DNA of 64,000 bases from Actimicrobium sp. CCC2.4 (lineage in GTDB: Bacteria; Pseudomonadota; Gammaproteobacteria; Burkholderiales; Burkholderiaceae_D): the NCBI RefSeq assembly GCF_034347385.1, contig NZ_CP133777.1:3534001-3598000 (forward strand), in the 5' to 3' direction. Within the stretch, counting starts at the first letter, position 1, and every line of letters starts with the position of its first letter. The position numbers were made by a program, and so were the translations under genes. This document shows positions 54,464-62,964 of this stretch, one piece after another. The notes under the pieces are model-generated. The model searched no databases, was not told the DNA's origin, and was given only the letters and a program-made list of their open reading frames with translations.

Positions 54464-55333
54464 ATGGAACAGGGATTGAAAGTCTGTGACACCAACCTAC
54501 CCGGTCCGCAAAGCGCGCGCAACCTGACACGCAGCGCCGATAACCTGAAACCGCAGAGCCGCGACACCCGCCGGCCGGCAGCCCGGATACCCGGTGCCGT
54601 TCGCATTGCAGGCCTGTATGGCCACAACCCAAAACAGAACAATTTACTAGCTGGCCTACCCGCTGACGATTACGAACGCATCCTGCCGCATCTCGAACTG
54701 GTTCCGATGCCACTCGGCATGGCCGTGTGCGAGGCCGGGGTCGAAATGGAGCACGTCTACTTTCTGACCAGCAGCATCGTCTCCCAGCTCTACGAATCGC
54801 GCGATGGTACCGCTACGGAAACTGCAGTCATTGGCCACGAAGGTATTGTTGGCGTCACGCTGTTCATGGGCGGCGGCACCTCGCTGAACCGCGCCGTGGT
54901 CAAAAGTGCCGGATACGGATTCCGCCTGAAAGCGGCGCTGCTCAAGGAAGAGTTCTACCGTGGCGGCGCGCTACAGTCATTACTGCTGCGCTACACCCAG
55001 GCACTGCTGACGCAGATGTCGCAGACCGCCGTGTGCAACCGCCATCACAGCGTCGTCCAGCAACTCTGCCGCTGGCTGCTGCTGAGCCTGGATCGCCTAC
55101 CCTCCAACGAAATGAGCATGACCCAGGAGCTAATCGGCAACATGCTGGGCGTACGCCGCGAAAGCGTCGCCGACGCAGCGGGCAAATTGCAGGATGAAGG
55201 CTTGATCCAGTACACCCGCGGGCACATCACTGTGATCAACCGGCCGGGTCTGGAAGAGCGTGTCTGCGAATGCTATGCCGGCGTCAAAGCCGAATACGAC
55301 CGACTGCTTCCCGCCACGCCACGCAGCCGCTGA
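54464..55333 (+). CDS. Crp/Fnr family transcription regulator
   Basis: A 289-residue regulator; ATG at 54464 has AGAGGAGA upstream. The first 55 residues are a basic, Arg/Pro-rich extension not usual in the family. The cNMP-type sensor domain covers about 60-180 (LLAGLPADDYERILPHLELVPMPLG, VIGHEGIVGVTLFMGGG, GYGFRLKAALLKEEF). It lacks the FNR cysteines and the usual cAMP-binding RSA motif. The C-terminal winged helix is about 215-275 (MTQELIGNMLGVRRESVADAAGKLQ). Effector unknown. Neighbouring response regulators suggest a joint signalling module. Confidence 0.92.
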   Translation: MEQGLKVCDTNLPGPQSARNLTRSADNLKPQSRDTRRPAARIPGAVRIAGLYGHNPKQNNLLAGLPADDYERILPHLELVPMPLGMAVCEAGVEMEHVYFLTSSIVSQLYESRDGTATETAVIGHEGIVGVTLFMGGGTSLNRAVVKSAGYGFRLKAALLKEEFYRGGALQSLLLRYTQALLTQMSQTAVCNRHHSVVQQLCRWLLLSLDRLPSNEMSMTQELIGNMLGVRRESVADAAGKLQDEGLIQYTRGHITVINRPGLEERVCECYAGVKAEYDRLLPATPRSR

Positions 55334-55412
55334 ACGCCTCTGCCCGCAGACCAACCATGATGCATTGCGCATCTCCGGATAACCGGCACACGCCTGCACC
55401 CCTGGTGGTGCA

Positions 55413-55838
55413 TTACGGATTCCAGCATGCGGTCTGGGCGACACTACTGCTGTCGCTCGCTGATTTCTGGTTCGTTTGATCCACACTCATGACCGCACAC
55501 AGCGTATCACTGGCTTGAGTGCCGACAGGCGTGGCCGTTAGCGTGTAGGCCGTCGCGCTCTGATTCGATATGGCTACGCTGTAATAGCCCCGCTCGGAAG
55601 CAACCGGAAAAACCGGCAAGCCGACACAGACTCCGTTGTACGTAAAACTTTGTGCATAACAGCGCTCCAGAATGACCTGGTTTTGCGCCAGTGCCGTCAT
55701 TGCATCGGCGCGACGTGACTTGAGTACGTAGCTGCGATACGAGGGGACGGCAATCGCCGCCAGAATGCCGACGATGGCAACCACGATGATCAGTTCGACC
55801 AGCGTAAAACCCCGTTGGCGGGCATAAAAATGGTTCAT
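55413..55838 (-). CDS. PilE/PilA-like type IV pilin (set 2)
   Basis: A 141-residue pilin. Leader MNHFYARQRG, then FTLVELIIVVAIVGILAAIAVPSYRSYV, a perfect prepilin N-terminus. SRRADAMTALAQNQVILERCYAQSFTYNGVC is the PilE-like next segment; a C-terminal Cys pair (TLCAVM..TACWNP) could close the D-loop. It lies 15 bases after pilY1 in the second minor-pilin operon. Confidence 0.92.
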   Translation of the reverse strand: MNHFYARQRGFTLVELIIVVAIVGILAAIAVPSYRSYVLKSRRADAMTALAQNQVILERCYAQSFTYNGVCVGLPVFPVASERGYYSVAISNQSATAYTLTATPVGTQASDTLCAVMSVDQTNQKSASDSSSVAQTACWNP

Positions 55839-55853
55839 GTGCTTTCAGCCTGT

Positions 55854-58800
55854 TTATTGAAGTTGCCACCACGTGAGACGTCGTGGCGTGTTGTTCGGAT
55901 CGATGATAGTCACCTGCTGCCCGCCGGATTTAGTGATCAACTTACCGATCTTGCCAGGCGCACCGGTGGTCTGCAGCAATGTGGCCGAGCTGCCGTAGCC
56001 TGACCCCAGCACAACACCCACCGGGAAAGTACCGTTGATCGTGTCCCTGGCATCGATGACCTTGTCGCCATTGATATCGAGTTGCGGCTGTTCGAACGCA
56101 CCACCCGTCTGGAAATTGACTTCGAGCAGCGAGGCACTGAACGACGCCCCGCATACGCCGGACACCGGTGGCGTATTCAAGGTCGCCAGGAAAGCGCCGT
56201 TCAAGAGCTGCGGCGCATTGATGATGCGCTCGCCATTGCCGACCAGATCTTCATACCAACCCAGCTTGTTTGTCCAATTGATTGCCGTCTTGCTGGCCGT
56301 CAGCACATCCTGTGGCAATCCGGAGGCTCCTGCCGATACCAGAGCCAGCGTTTGGACCTGCAGGTTGCTCCGGGTCGGCACGCTGGTATTGCCGGGCTTG
56401 TCCCAGATGCCATAGACCGATTGCTTGAGCTGCGAAGACAGATCTACCGCCGCCAGCAACTGGCCGGTGCCGAACATGACGAACTGTCCCAGCAGGCGCG
56501 GGTAGTTCGGATGCAGCGTGACGACGGGTGGCGTCGTGATCGGCTGGAGGTTACCGCTGGCATCGCGTGCCTTGAACAACAGGCGCGCCGCCCACCTGGA
56601 AGGGTCCGCATCGGCAACGTCGATGGCCCACAGGTTGCCCTGCAAGTCGCCGGCATAGATATGCGTAATCGCCGGTCCCTGCAAACCATCCGAATTCCCC
56701 AGTGCCACCGTCGACAATCCCTGTGGCAGGTTGCTGTCACAGGCACCGGACACCGCGGCACACAAATCGATTTTGCGCAGCGTTGCGCCTGTCTTGGGAT
56801 TGACCGCATACAGCACCGACTTATTGTTGGCGCTGTTGTAGCCATTGCCGAAAAAGACCGCAAAACCGGGCGCTGCCACGATAGGTGAAATCTGCGGCTC
56901 GCTGTACGACAAGCCCATGTCAGCATCGGTGAACTCCCACAGCACGGCGCTCGCCACCGCCGCTTCGCTGGTCAGGGTTTGCGGATTGGTGACATCCATC
57001 GCATAGATGCTTTTGCCGCCACCGCCTTCTCCTGCCACCAGCAAGGTATGCCAGCTCGCGTCAGCAAACTGGACATCGCCGACCTGCGGCGCTCCATCCA
57101 CGAAATACAGATGACTCTGGTTATAAAGCGGATCGGTCAGCTTGCGCAGGTTGGCCACGACATCGTTCGGGATAAACGCAAACTGCTCAACTCCCGTCGT
57201 CGCATTGAAGGCGTGCAGCATGCCGTCATTGGCCCCTGAATACAGCATCGCTTGCCGGCTTGCCTTCGACTTTGCAAAGCTCCGGTAGCTGTCGGAAAAA
57301 TACGAAGCCGATGGCGCGCCGACGTAAGCCGGCTGGCTGTTGACGATATCGCCCAGCACATGAGACCGGTTGCGGAACGTGCCGCCATTGCGTTTTTCGA
57401 GCAGTGAATTGCCGCGCAGATAATCGACGCGTGATGCGCCCAAGGTATCGGAAGGCTGCAGCAAGGCCTGTTGCGCGGCGCTGAGCGAGGCCCATCTGAA
57501 TGGTGCAGCCGCGCCGGCACCGGCATTGAGGGCCGGGTTCCAGGTAGTAATAAGCCGGTTGGTCGACCAGCCGGTGCCACTGGCCTTGGTATCGAGCAGT
57601 GTCTGGGCCGACCAGAGTACTGCGCCGGTTGGCAAGCCGGTCGCCGGATCGATGGCTTTTTCGAACAGCTCGCCGGTCCAGTCCTGGTACGGCGTGTCAT
57701 TCGAATTAAAGCTGGCCTGGTACTCGACGCTACCGGCTTGCAACTGCGATGAATTGACGGCAGCTGCGGTCGTTGACAAAGCCCCGCTCTGGACCGAAAT
57801 CAGGATGCTGTTGAGGCCGTCAACCAGTGCCGCCGGGCTGCTGGCCGGATAGTAATTGGCGGTACCGCCGGCAATCGCCATGGCCTGCAAGGTTGCTGCC
57901 GCCTGCGGATTGACGCTAGGGTCAACACCTGCACCCAGACCGATGACATAAGTGTTGATACCGGCGGCCTTGAGTTTGGCGAGGTTGGTGATGGTGTCGG
58001 TGAGCGCCGTATCATTGGTGACATTGAGCGAACCATCGGCCTTGAAAGTCGCCGTCAGGCCATAGCCGGCTGCCGCGGCGCTACCCAGCGGTGGCCAGTA
58101 TTTACCGGCCAGATCCTGCGTCGGCAAGCCATCCGAGATCAGTACGACATACTGTTTTGGCGCGCAAACAGCGGTACTGAGTACCGACGCCAGATAGCTC
58201 TGCGCCTTCGCCAGCAGGCCGGCGGTCGGTGCCTGCCCGGCGACGGCCTTGATTTCCGTGGTCTGCAGCGTATTGGTTTCCGGTGCCAGTGAGGGCAGGA
58301 AACTATTGACGGCAATCGTCACCGTAGTGGCCGTCGGCACCGCGCCGGCCGACGTCATCGGTACCAGCACATTGCCGGAACTGGCCGACTGACTGCCACC
58401 GTAACCGAAACCGCGTTGCGCATACATGACTTGCGGCGAATACGGCACGTAGCCGGCATTGGTCGGTCCGGTAGCGCGATTGGCACTCGGTACGCTGCTC
58501 GGGTAGGTAATCAGTATCGACCCGTTGTTGTAATTGGCCAGCGAATAACTAGGCGGATACGGCGATGCCGGACTGGTATTGCCGTAGTTGATATAGACAC
58601 CCGGCTGGCCACTGGCGTACAGGACGTCGTTGATATTGGCATCATCACTGGACGCGCCGATCTGCATGTACGCCGATCCCGACACCGCCAGCGCCGTGTA
58701 CAGACCTGCGCCGGCAATCGCGGTGCAATTGGACTTCACGGTACTCGAGGCCAGCGAATAGTTCAGGCAGGGATTGGCGACGTAGCGGTTGCCGGCCAGC

Positions 58801-59375
58801 TTGCTGCTGGTGAACACAAATCCGCTACCGGGCGGCGACATGTAATACACCCAGGTCGTGTACAGACTGGTGCCGCTGGTACTGTAGGTTTCCAGCGCGA
58901 AGTCGGTATTTTGCATGTAGGCCTGAATAATCGCCTTGATACCGGCCTTGGCAACATTGAGGCGACTTGCCCCATTGTCGACCAGATTGCCATTGCTGCT
59001 GACCGTGTAAGGCGCATTACCGGACGTATCCGCTGCCTGCATGGGCGGCACGAACCCGGATGGAACGGCATAGTTTGCCGGCGAGCTCGACCCGCTCAGC
59101 GAGGTAATGCCACTGGCCAGTACGCCGGATCCGGTCATAATGGCGCCACTGAGGGTGCCATCCATCGACTCCGAATTGCCCAGTGCAATGAGCACCTGCG
59201 GATGGACCGGACTGGCCACCGTCAGCGGCACCTGCGAAATCGCCAGCGTCACGCCCGCGCCTGCCCGCGCCGTCGGCAAAGTGGTCGAGGAAGTCGCCAA
59301 TACGACAAGGGACACGCCAGCGGCGATGGTGCGGACACGGGTGAAGTTCATGATGGTCTTTCGGTGGTCGTTCAT
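55854..59375 (-). CDS. pilY1: full-length PilY1-type pilus tip protein (set 2)
   Basis: A 1173-residue PilC/PilY1 homologue. ATG at 59375 or the one 8 codons later (59351) starts it; the signal is VRTIAAGVSLVVLATSSTTLP. An N-terminal von Willebrand A-like part (about 55-560) has VLIALGNSESMDG as a degenerate MIDAS, then YVVLISDGLPTQDL and TYVIGLGAGVDPS. The beta-propeller begins near 660: VDYLRGNSLLEKRNGGTFRNRS, MLYSGANDGMLHAFNATTG and SIYAMDVTNPQTL. A calcium-loop-like DINGDKVIDARD is near the C-terminus. It is probably the tip adhesin and mechanosensor. Confidence 0.93.
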   Translation of the reverse strand: MNDHRKTIMNFTRVRTIAAGVSLVVLATSSTTLPTARAGAGVTLAISQVPLTVASPVHPQVLIALGNSESMDGTLSGAIMTGSGVLASGITSLSGSSSPANYAVPSGFVPPMQAADTSGNAPYTVSSNGNLVDNGASRLNVAKAGIKAIIQAYMQNTDFALETYSTSGTSLYTTWVYYMSPPGSGFVFTSSKLAGNRYVANPCLNYSLASSTVKSNCTAIAGAGLYTALAVSGSAYMQIGASSDDANINDVLYASGQPGVYINYGNTSPASPYPPSYSLANYNNGSILITYPSSVPSANRATGPTNAGYVPYSPQVMYAQRGFGYGGSQSASSGNVLVPMTSAGAVPTATTVTIAVNSFLPSLAPETNTLQTTEIKAVAGQAPTAGLLAKAQSYLASVLSTAVCAPKQYVVLISDGLPTQDLAGKYWPPLGSAAAAGYGLTATFKADGSLNVTNDTALTDTITNLAKLKAAGINTYVIGLGAGVDPSVNPQAAATLQAMAIAGGTANYYPASSPAALVDGLNSILISVQSGALSTTAAAVNSSQLQAGSVEYQASFNSNDTPYQDWTGELFEKAIDPATGLPTGAVLWSAQTLLDTKASGTGWSTNRLITTWNPALNAGAGAAAPFRWASLSAAQQALLQPSDTLGASRVDYLRGNSLLEKRNGGTFRNRSHVLGDIVNSQPAYVGAPSASYFSDSYRSFAKSKASRQAMLYSGANDGMLHAFNATTGVEQFAFIPNDVVANLRKLTDPLYNQSHLYFVDGAPQVGDVQFADASWHTLLVAGEGGGGKSIYAMDVTNPQTLTSEAAVASAVLWEFTDADMGLSYSEPQISPIVAAPGFAVFFGNGYNSANNKSVLYAVNPKTGATLRKIDLCAAVSGACDSNLPQGLSTVALGNSDGLQGPAITHIYAGDLQGNLWAIDVADADPSRWAARLLFKARDASGNLQPITTPPVVTLHPNYPRLLGQFVMFGTGQLLAAVDLSSQLKQSVYGIWDKPGNTSVPTRSNLQVQTLALVSAGASGLPQDVLTASKTAINWTNKLGWYEDLVGNGERIINAPQLLNGAFLATLNTPPVSGVCGASFSASLLEVNFQTGGAFEQPQLDINGDKVIDARDTINGTFPVGVVLGSGYGSSATLLQTTGAPGKIGKLITKSGGQQVTIIDPNNTPRRLTWWQLQ

Positions 59376-59385
59376 TGCCTGGCCA

Positions 59386-59895
59386 TTACTCTTGCAATTG
59401 CACGGTGCTTTGCAGCAGGACAGGCGCACCGCCACTGGGTCCGACCGCACGTGCCGTGACGCGGAACACCCGCGTGACTTTTTTCAGGCTCTGCCCCGGG
59501 CGAATGAACGATGGCAGTAATTCGATGATGTAGGCCCCCGGCGCATTCGATTTGCCCTGGAAACTCTGGACAGCAGCGCTGGCGCTACTCCAATCGATCG
59601 TGGTCCAGATAGGCGCAGCGGCGGGATCGAAGACGTATAACCCGTTATCGCCCGCCATGAAATTGGCATAGGCGTAATCGCCGGCGACCAGGTTGGTCTG
59701 TGCCTGATTGAGCACGCCTTCAGCGGTCTGGAATGAAATCTGCGCATCGGCGCTATTGGTGGCGATGCGTGTCTGAGTCGTATTGAGCGACACCGTCCCC
59801 AAGCCGAGTATGGTCAGCAGCAGCACCAGGATGACGGTGATGATCAGGACCGAGCCGCGCTGCTGATAACGCGGCAATGACGATAGCGGGTTCAT
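59386..59895 (-). CDS. pilX: PilX-type pilus assembly protein (set 2)
   Basis: A 169-residue PilX. RGSVLIITVILVLLLTILGLGTV is the N-terminal membrane helix, and TNSADAQISFQTAEGVLNQAQTNL the conserved next segment; GAYIIELLPSFIR is near the end. It overlaps pilW by 4 bases and precedes pilY1 by 10. It is shorter than set-1 PilX and lacks its cysteines. Confidence 0.9.
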   Translation of the reverse strand: MNPLSSLPRYQQRGSVLIITVILVLLLTILGLGTVSLNTTQTRIATNSADAQISFQTAEGVLNQAQTNLVAGDYAYANFMAGDNGLYVFDPAAAPIWTTIDWSSASAAVQSFQGKSNAPGAYIIELLPSFIRPGQSLKKVTRVFRVTARAVGPSGGAPVLLQSTVQLQE

Positions 59896-60983
59896 GCAGC
59901 ATTCCTCATGTTGATGGTCATCTCGTAGACATGACGCAAGCGGCCATCCGCCGGTACCGTGATGGTGGTGCCCAGCACGTTGAACTGGCGCGATGCGGTG
60001 GAGCCGGTCGAACCGGAACCCGTCTGCCCCTGCACCAGGAAGCCGAGTCGCACCGCGACGATTTGCGACCAGTCAGTCACCGCACTGGCGGCGACATAGC
60101 GGTTGACAATACCGCCGGTACCCAGGCCGTACAGGACCTGCATCGACTCGACACCCGGCACCAGCGGCTGCACGTTCCACACGCCGGCACCGAAGGTGGC
60201 ACGCATCAACACGCTTTGATCGCCCTGCCCCTGCGCCACATAGAACGCCGTTTGCTGAAGCGGAACGAATTGCGCGCCCGGCGGATAATTCACCGCCAGC
60301 GCGTCAGCACTGTTGGCCAGTGCACCGCTGCCCATCGCATGGCTGATGCTGCCCGGGGTGCCCTGGGTCACCGAGGTAATCTGGAAGATGCTCGCCTTCA
60401 GACAATCCGAAACGATCCCGAACTGCCCCGCTGCCAGACCACTGGTGGTTTGCAGCGACATCGTGGCACTGCCGAATGGAATGCTGGTCACGCCGACCGG
60501 ACTGCTGTTCGGTGCCGCGCCCAGCAGCACCAGCACATCACTGCCCGCCGCTACATTGCCGGTCAGTGTGGATTCGAGGGACGGTGACCAGCCGCTTGCG
60601 CTGGCACCATTGATGGCATTGGCTTGCGAGATCGTCAATGTACTGCCGCTTCCGGCCGTTCCGGCCGCATCGTAGCCGACAATCATGCTGGCCAGTGCGC
60701 CCTGCGTGCCCAGCGGCGCCGGACCGCCACTGACCAGGTGCGACAGTGCCTGTGTCATCGTCGAGCAGCCATTGAATCCGGTCGCGCGGATGACCGGCGT
60801 GACGAGTGCCGAAATCGCATTTTCGGCATTCTGGATCGATGCCTGCGAGGTCGTCGACTTGTAGCTGCGTGACTGCGCCAGATAAACGCTCAGCACGGCA
60901 CCGGTCAGAAACAGACCAATTGCCATGGCCACCATCAACTCGATCAGCGAGAAGCCATTATCGCTAGGGCGCAAAGTGTTCAT
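59892..60983 (-). CDS. pilW: PilW-type minor pilin (set 2)
   Basis: A 363-residue PilW. The prepilin segment is FSLIELMVAMAIGLFLTGAVLSVYLAQSR. The domain continues QASIQNAENAISALVTPVIRATGFNGC and ends with VESMQVLYGLGTGG, IVAVRLGFLVQGQ and RHVYEMTINMRNAA. The overlaps with pilV and pilX are 4 bases each, so the set is translationally coupled. Confidence 0.93.
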   Translation of the reverse strand: MNTLRPSDNGFSLIELMVAMAIGLFLTGAVLSVYLAQSRSYKSTTSQASIQNAENAISALVTPVIRATGFNGCSTMTQALSHLVSGGPAPLGTQGALASMIVGYDAAGTAGSGSTLTISQANAINGASASGWSPSLESTLTGNVAAGSDVLVLLGAAPNSSPVGVTSIPFGSATMSLQTTSGLAAGQFGIVSDCLKASIFQITSVTQGTPGSISHAMGSGALANSADALAVNYPPGAQFVPLQQTAFYVAQGQGDQSVLMRATFGAGVWNVQPLVPGVESMQVLYGLGTGGIVNRYVAASAVTDWSQIVAVRLGFLVQGQTGSGSTGSTASRQFNVLGTTITVPADGRLRHVYEMTINMRNAA

Positions 60984-61531
60984 AGCAGCGTCTGCACCGT
61001 GAACTGCGCCAGGTTGGCACCGGCCGTGCTGGTCTGACTGGTCGCTCCCAGCTTGCCCTGGGCCGGACTGTCATCCCACTGCACGACCACCGTCACCAGT
61101 GTGTTGGTGCCGGTGGGCGCTGCCGTGGTGACGATAGACCCGCTGCCATTGGGCAGTTGCGCCAGATCACGGGCCAGCCAGTACCAGAGGTCGTAGGCGG
61201 CCAGTTGCGTCACCGTACAGACGGCGGCACTGCAATCCGGCGAAGCCGTCGATGGCAGGGAGGGTGCCCCGCTCGTGGTCAGGTTGTTGACCGAATAACT
61301 GCCATTGATGGCAGCCTGGCTATTGGCGCGGACCCGATCAACGATGTCGTAGGCCGATTGCACTGCCTGCTGCTTGAGATAACTGGAGCTATTGGATTTA
61401 TGCGCCATCAGCAACATGCCGGCGATACCCATCATGCCGAATGCCAGCACGACAAATGAAATCATCACTTCCAGCAAGGCAAATCCGGCAGCAGAGCGCG
61501 GCACATTCGGTTTCATCGGGAGCACTTTCAT
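60980..61531 (-). CDS. pilV: PilV-type minor pilin (set 2)
   Basis: A 183-residue PilV. ATG at 61531 overlaps the fimT stop (ATGA); a second ATG five codons on (61516) is possible. The prepilin helix is FALLEVMISFVVLAFGMMGIAGMLL. QQAVQSAYDIVDRVRANSQAAI is the usual PilV continuation, and one Cys pair occurs in PDCSAAVCTV. It lies between fimT and pilW. Confidence 0.92.
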   Translation of the reverse strand: MKVLPMKPNVPRSAAGFALLEVMISFVVLAFGMMGIAGMLLMAHKSNSSSYLKQQAVQSAYDIVDRVRANSQAAINGSYSVNNLTTSGAPSLPSTASPDCSAAVCTVTQLAAYDLWYWLARDLAQLPNGSGSIVTTAAPTGTNTLVTVVVQWDDSPAQGKLGATSQTSTAGANLAQFTVQTLL

Positions 61532-62085
61532 GGACAGGTGAGCACGCCGCCCCACAGCGCTGTGCCGGGCGCGGGACCGAGCTGGGCGTAGCCGGTAGCG
61601 AGGACTTGCAACGAGCGTGCAAAAGCACTGCCGCGCGCGTCGCACAAAATGAAATTGGATTGGGTCGCGGCAAGGCCACGGGTATCGAACACAATGCTGA
61701 CCGGCGTCACCCCATTGATTGCGACCGGCGACAGCAACGGGTCGCGCGGACCGGCCTGCTGGCTTTGCAACAGGACGCCTGCACCGGTGGCCGGTAGCGT
61801 TGTAACGATCCAGCCAGCACCCCAGTCGGTGCCGCACGTGGCCGAACCGGCGACTCCCAGAGGACACAGTCGCGCAGAGATGTTTTGTGTCAGCGCGCTC
61901 GAGCGCGTGAAGTTCAGCGCCGTGAGCAAGGCGTTCGCCCGCGCCGTCAGACGATTGTTGCCCAGCATGGTGCTGAACGATGGAATCGCGATCGACAGCA
62001 GGATTGCCGCGATGGCAATCGTGATCATTAATTCAATCAGCGTGAACGCGGCGGGTTGCCGCACCCGGGGGAGGGAACGTTTCAT
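61528..62085 (-). CDS. fimT: FimT/GspH-type minor pilin (set 2)
   Basis: A 185-residue pseudopilin; ATG at 62085 has AGGTGG 8 bases upstream (GTG at 62097 is an alternative). The prepilin segment is FTLIELMITIAIAAILLSIAIPSFS. The GspH-type domain has RLTARANALLTALNFTRSSALTQ, WGAGWIVTTLP and PVSIVFDTRGLA, with Cys in RLCPLG, ATCGTDW, ILCDARG and LTCP for likely disulfides. It is the first gene of the operon; about 150 bases upstream contain its promoter. Confidence 0.92.
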   Translation of the reverse strand: MKRSLPRVRQPAAFTLIELMITIAIAAILLSIAIPSFSTMLGNNRLTARANALLTALNFTRSSALTQNISARLCPLGVAGSATCGTDWGAGWIVTTLPATGAGVLLQSQQAGPRDPLLSPVAINGVTPVSIVFDTRGLAATQSNFILCDARGSAFARSLQVLATGYAQLGPAPGTALWGGVLTCP

Positions 62086-62242
62086 GACATCGGCCACCTG
62101 GATTGAGTAGATATCGGGCGATGTAGGCGTCGCCCCCTATGCTGCTTTAACTGCTTTAGTTTCCCAGGGAGAATATATGGCAGGGTCGGTCTACGCCATT
62201 GCCGTAGTGACGAGCGGCAATGTTGACGGGACCAAAGGCTGG

Positions 62243-62947
62243 CTAGCGGTAGGTTACTGCGGCGACGCCGCCGGCCTCCAGATGCGCAAAATTATTCAGG
62301 TAACTCAGGCTGACCCGGTCGCCGCTGTAAAGCAGCTTGGTTACGCCGCCGTTGGCCAGCATCCAGTTCAACTCCAGCATCTTGTGGTCCGGCATGCCCA
62401 ATACATGCTGACACAGCGTCGAGATGGTGCCGCCCGACGTAAAGATGATGACCGACTGCCCGTTGCCTGGCGTCATCAGTACCCGCTGTAGAGCGGCAAT
62501 GCAGCGTGCCTGGAATGCCGGCCAGGTTTCGAGGTAGTCGGCATCATCGTTGCCGGCCATCCAGCGCGCTGTGGCAGCTTCAAAAAGTTGCTGGAACGCC
62601 TGGCGCGGTTGCTCGCTCTCTACCAGGAAACGTGTCACATATTCCGGATCGCTGAGCTCCGGGCGATACCGTGTGAAAATTTCCTGGTGGTCGTATTCGG
62701 CGAAACCTGCATCGGTTTCCCAATCGCCCTCCTTGCGCAAGTTGCGCGGCAACGCGCCGAGGCAAGCAACTGCCGTCTGGCGGTGCCGGTTCATGCCGCC
62801 CGTCAGCACGCGACTGAAGCCCTGGCGCTTTTCTGCATACCATTCGCCCAGCAGGCGGGCCTGCTGGACACCAAGGTCGGAAAGTCGATCGTAATTGGCG
62901 CTGCCAAACGAGGCTTGACCGTGTCGTACCAAATAAATTTGTCCCAT
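62243..62947 (-). CDS. histidine phosphatase family protein
   Basis: A 234-residue phosphoglycerate-mutase-like phosphatase. MGQIYLVRHGQASFGSANYDRLSDLGVQQARLLG contains the RHG catalytic motif; ATG at 62947 has AGGATC upstream. Further residues are FSRVLTGGMNRHRQTA (second Arg), AEYDHQEIF and VIIFTSGGTISTLCQH (second His region as SGG). It probably acts on a phosphorylated metabolite in the cytoplasm; substrate unknown. The fumC stop lies 17 bases upstream, so the two may be co-transcribed. Confidence 0.88.
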   Translation of the reverse strand: MGQIYLVRHGQASFGSANYDRLSDLGVQQARLLGEWYAEKRQGFSRVLTGGMNRHRQTAVACLGALPRNLRKEGDWETDAGFAEYDHQEIFTRYRPELSDPEYVTRFLVESEQPRQAFQQLFEAATARWMAGNDDADYLETWPAFQARCIAALQRVLMTPGNGQSVIIFTSGGTISTLCQHVLGMPDHKMLELNWMLANGGVTKLLYSGDRVSLSYLNNFAHLEAGGVAAVTYR

Positions 62948-62964
62948 GATCCTGAAATATCCTT

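Noticed and set aside
55357-55479. 40-codon + frame with a hydrophobic end
   Set aside because: Overlaps the 3' end of the pilE-like gene on the other strand and lacks a convincing ribosome site.
58416-59459. 347-codon frame on the + strand
   Set aside because: Antisense to the well-supported pilY1 of set 2; His/Arg-rich composition typical of GC-rich shadow frames, no ribosome site and no family motif.
62177-62491. 104-codon + frame after fimT
   Set aside because: Mostly antisense to the histidine phosphatase gene, without family motifs.
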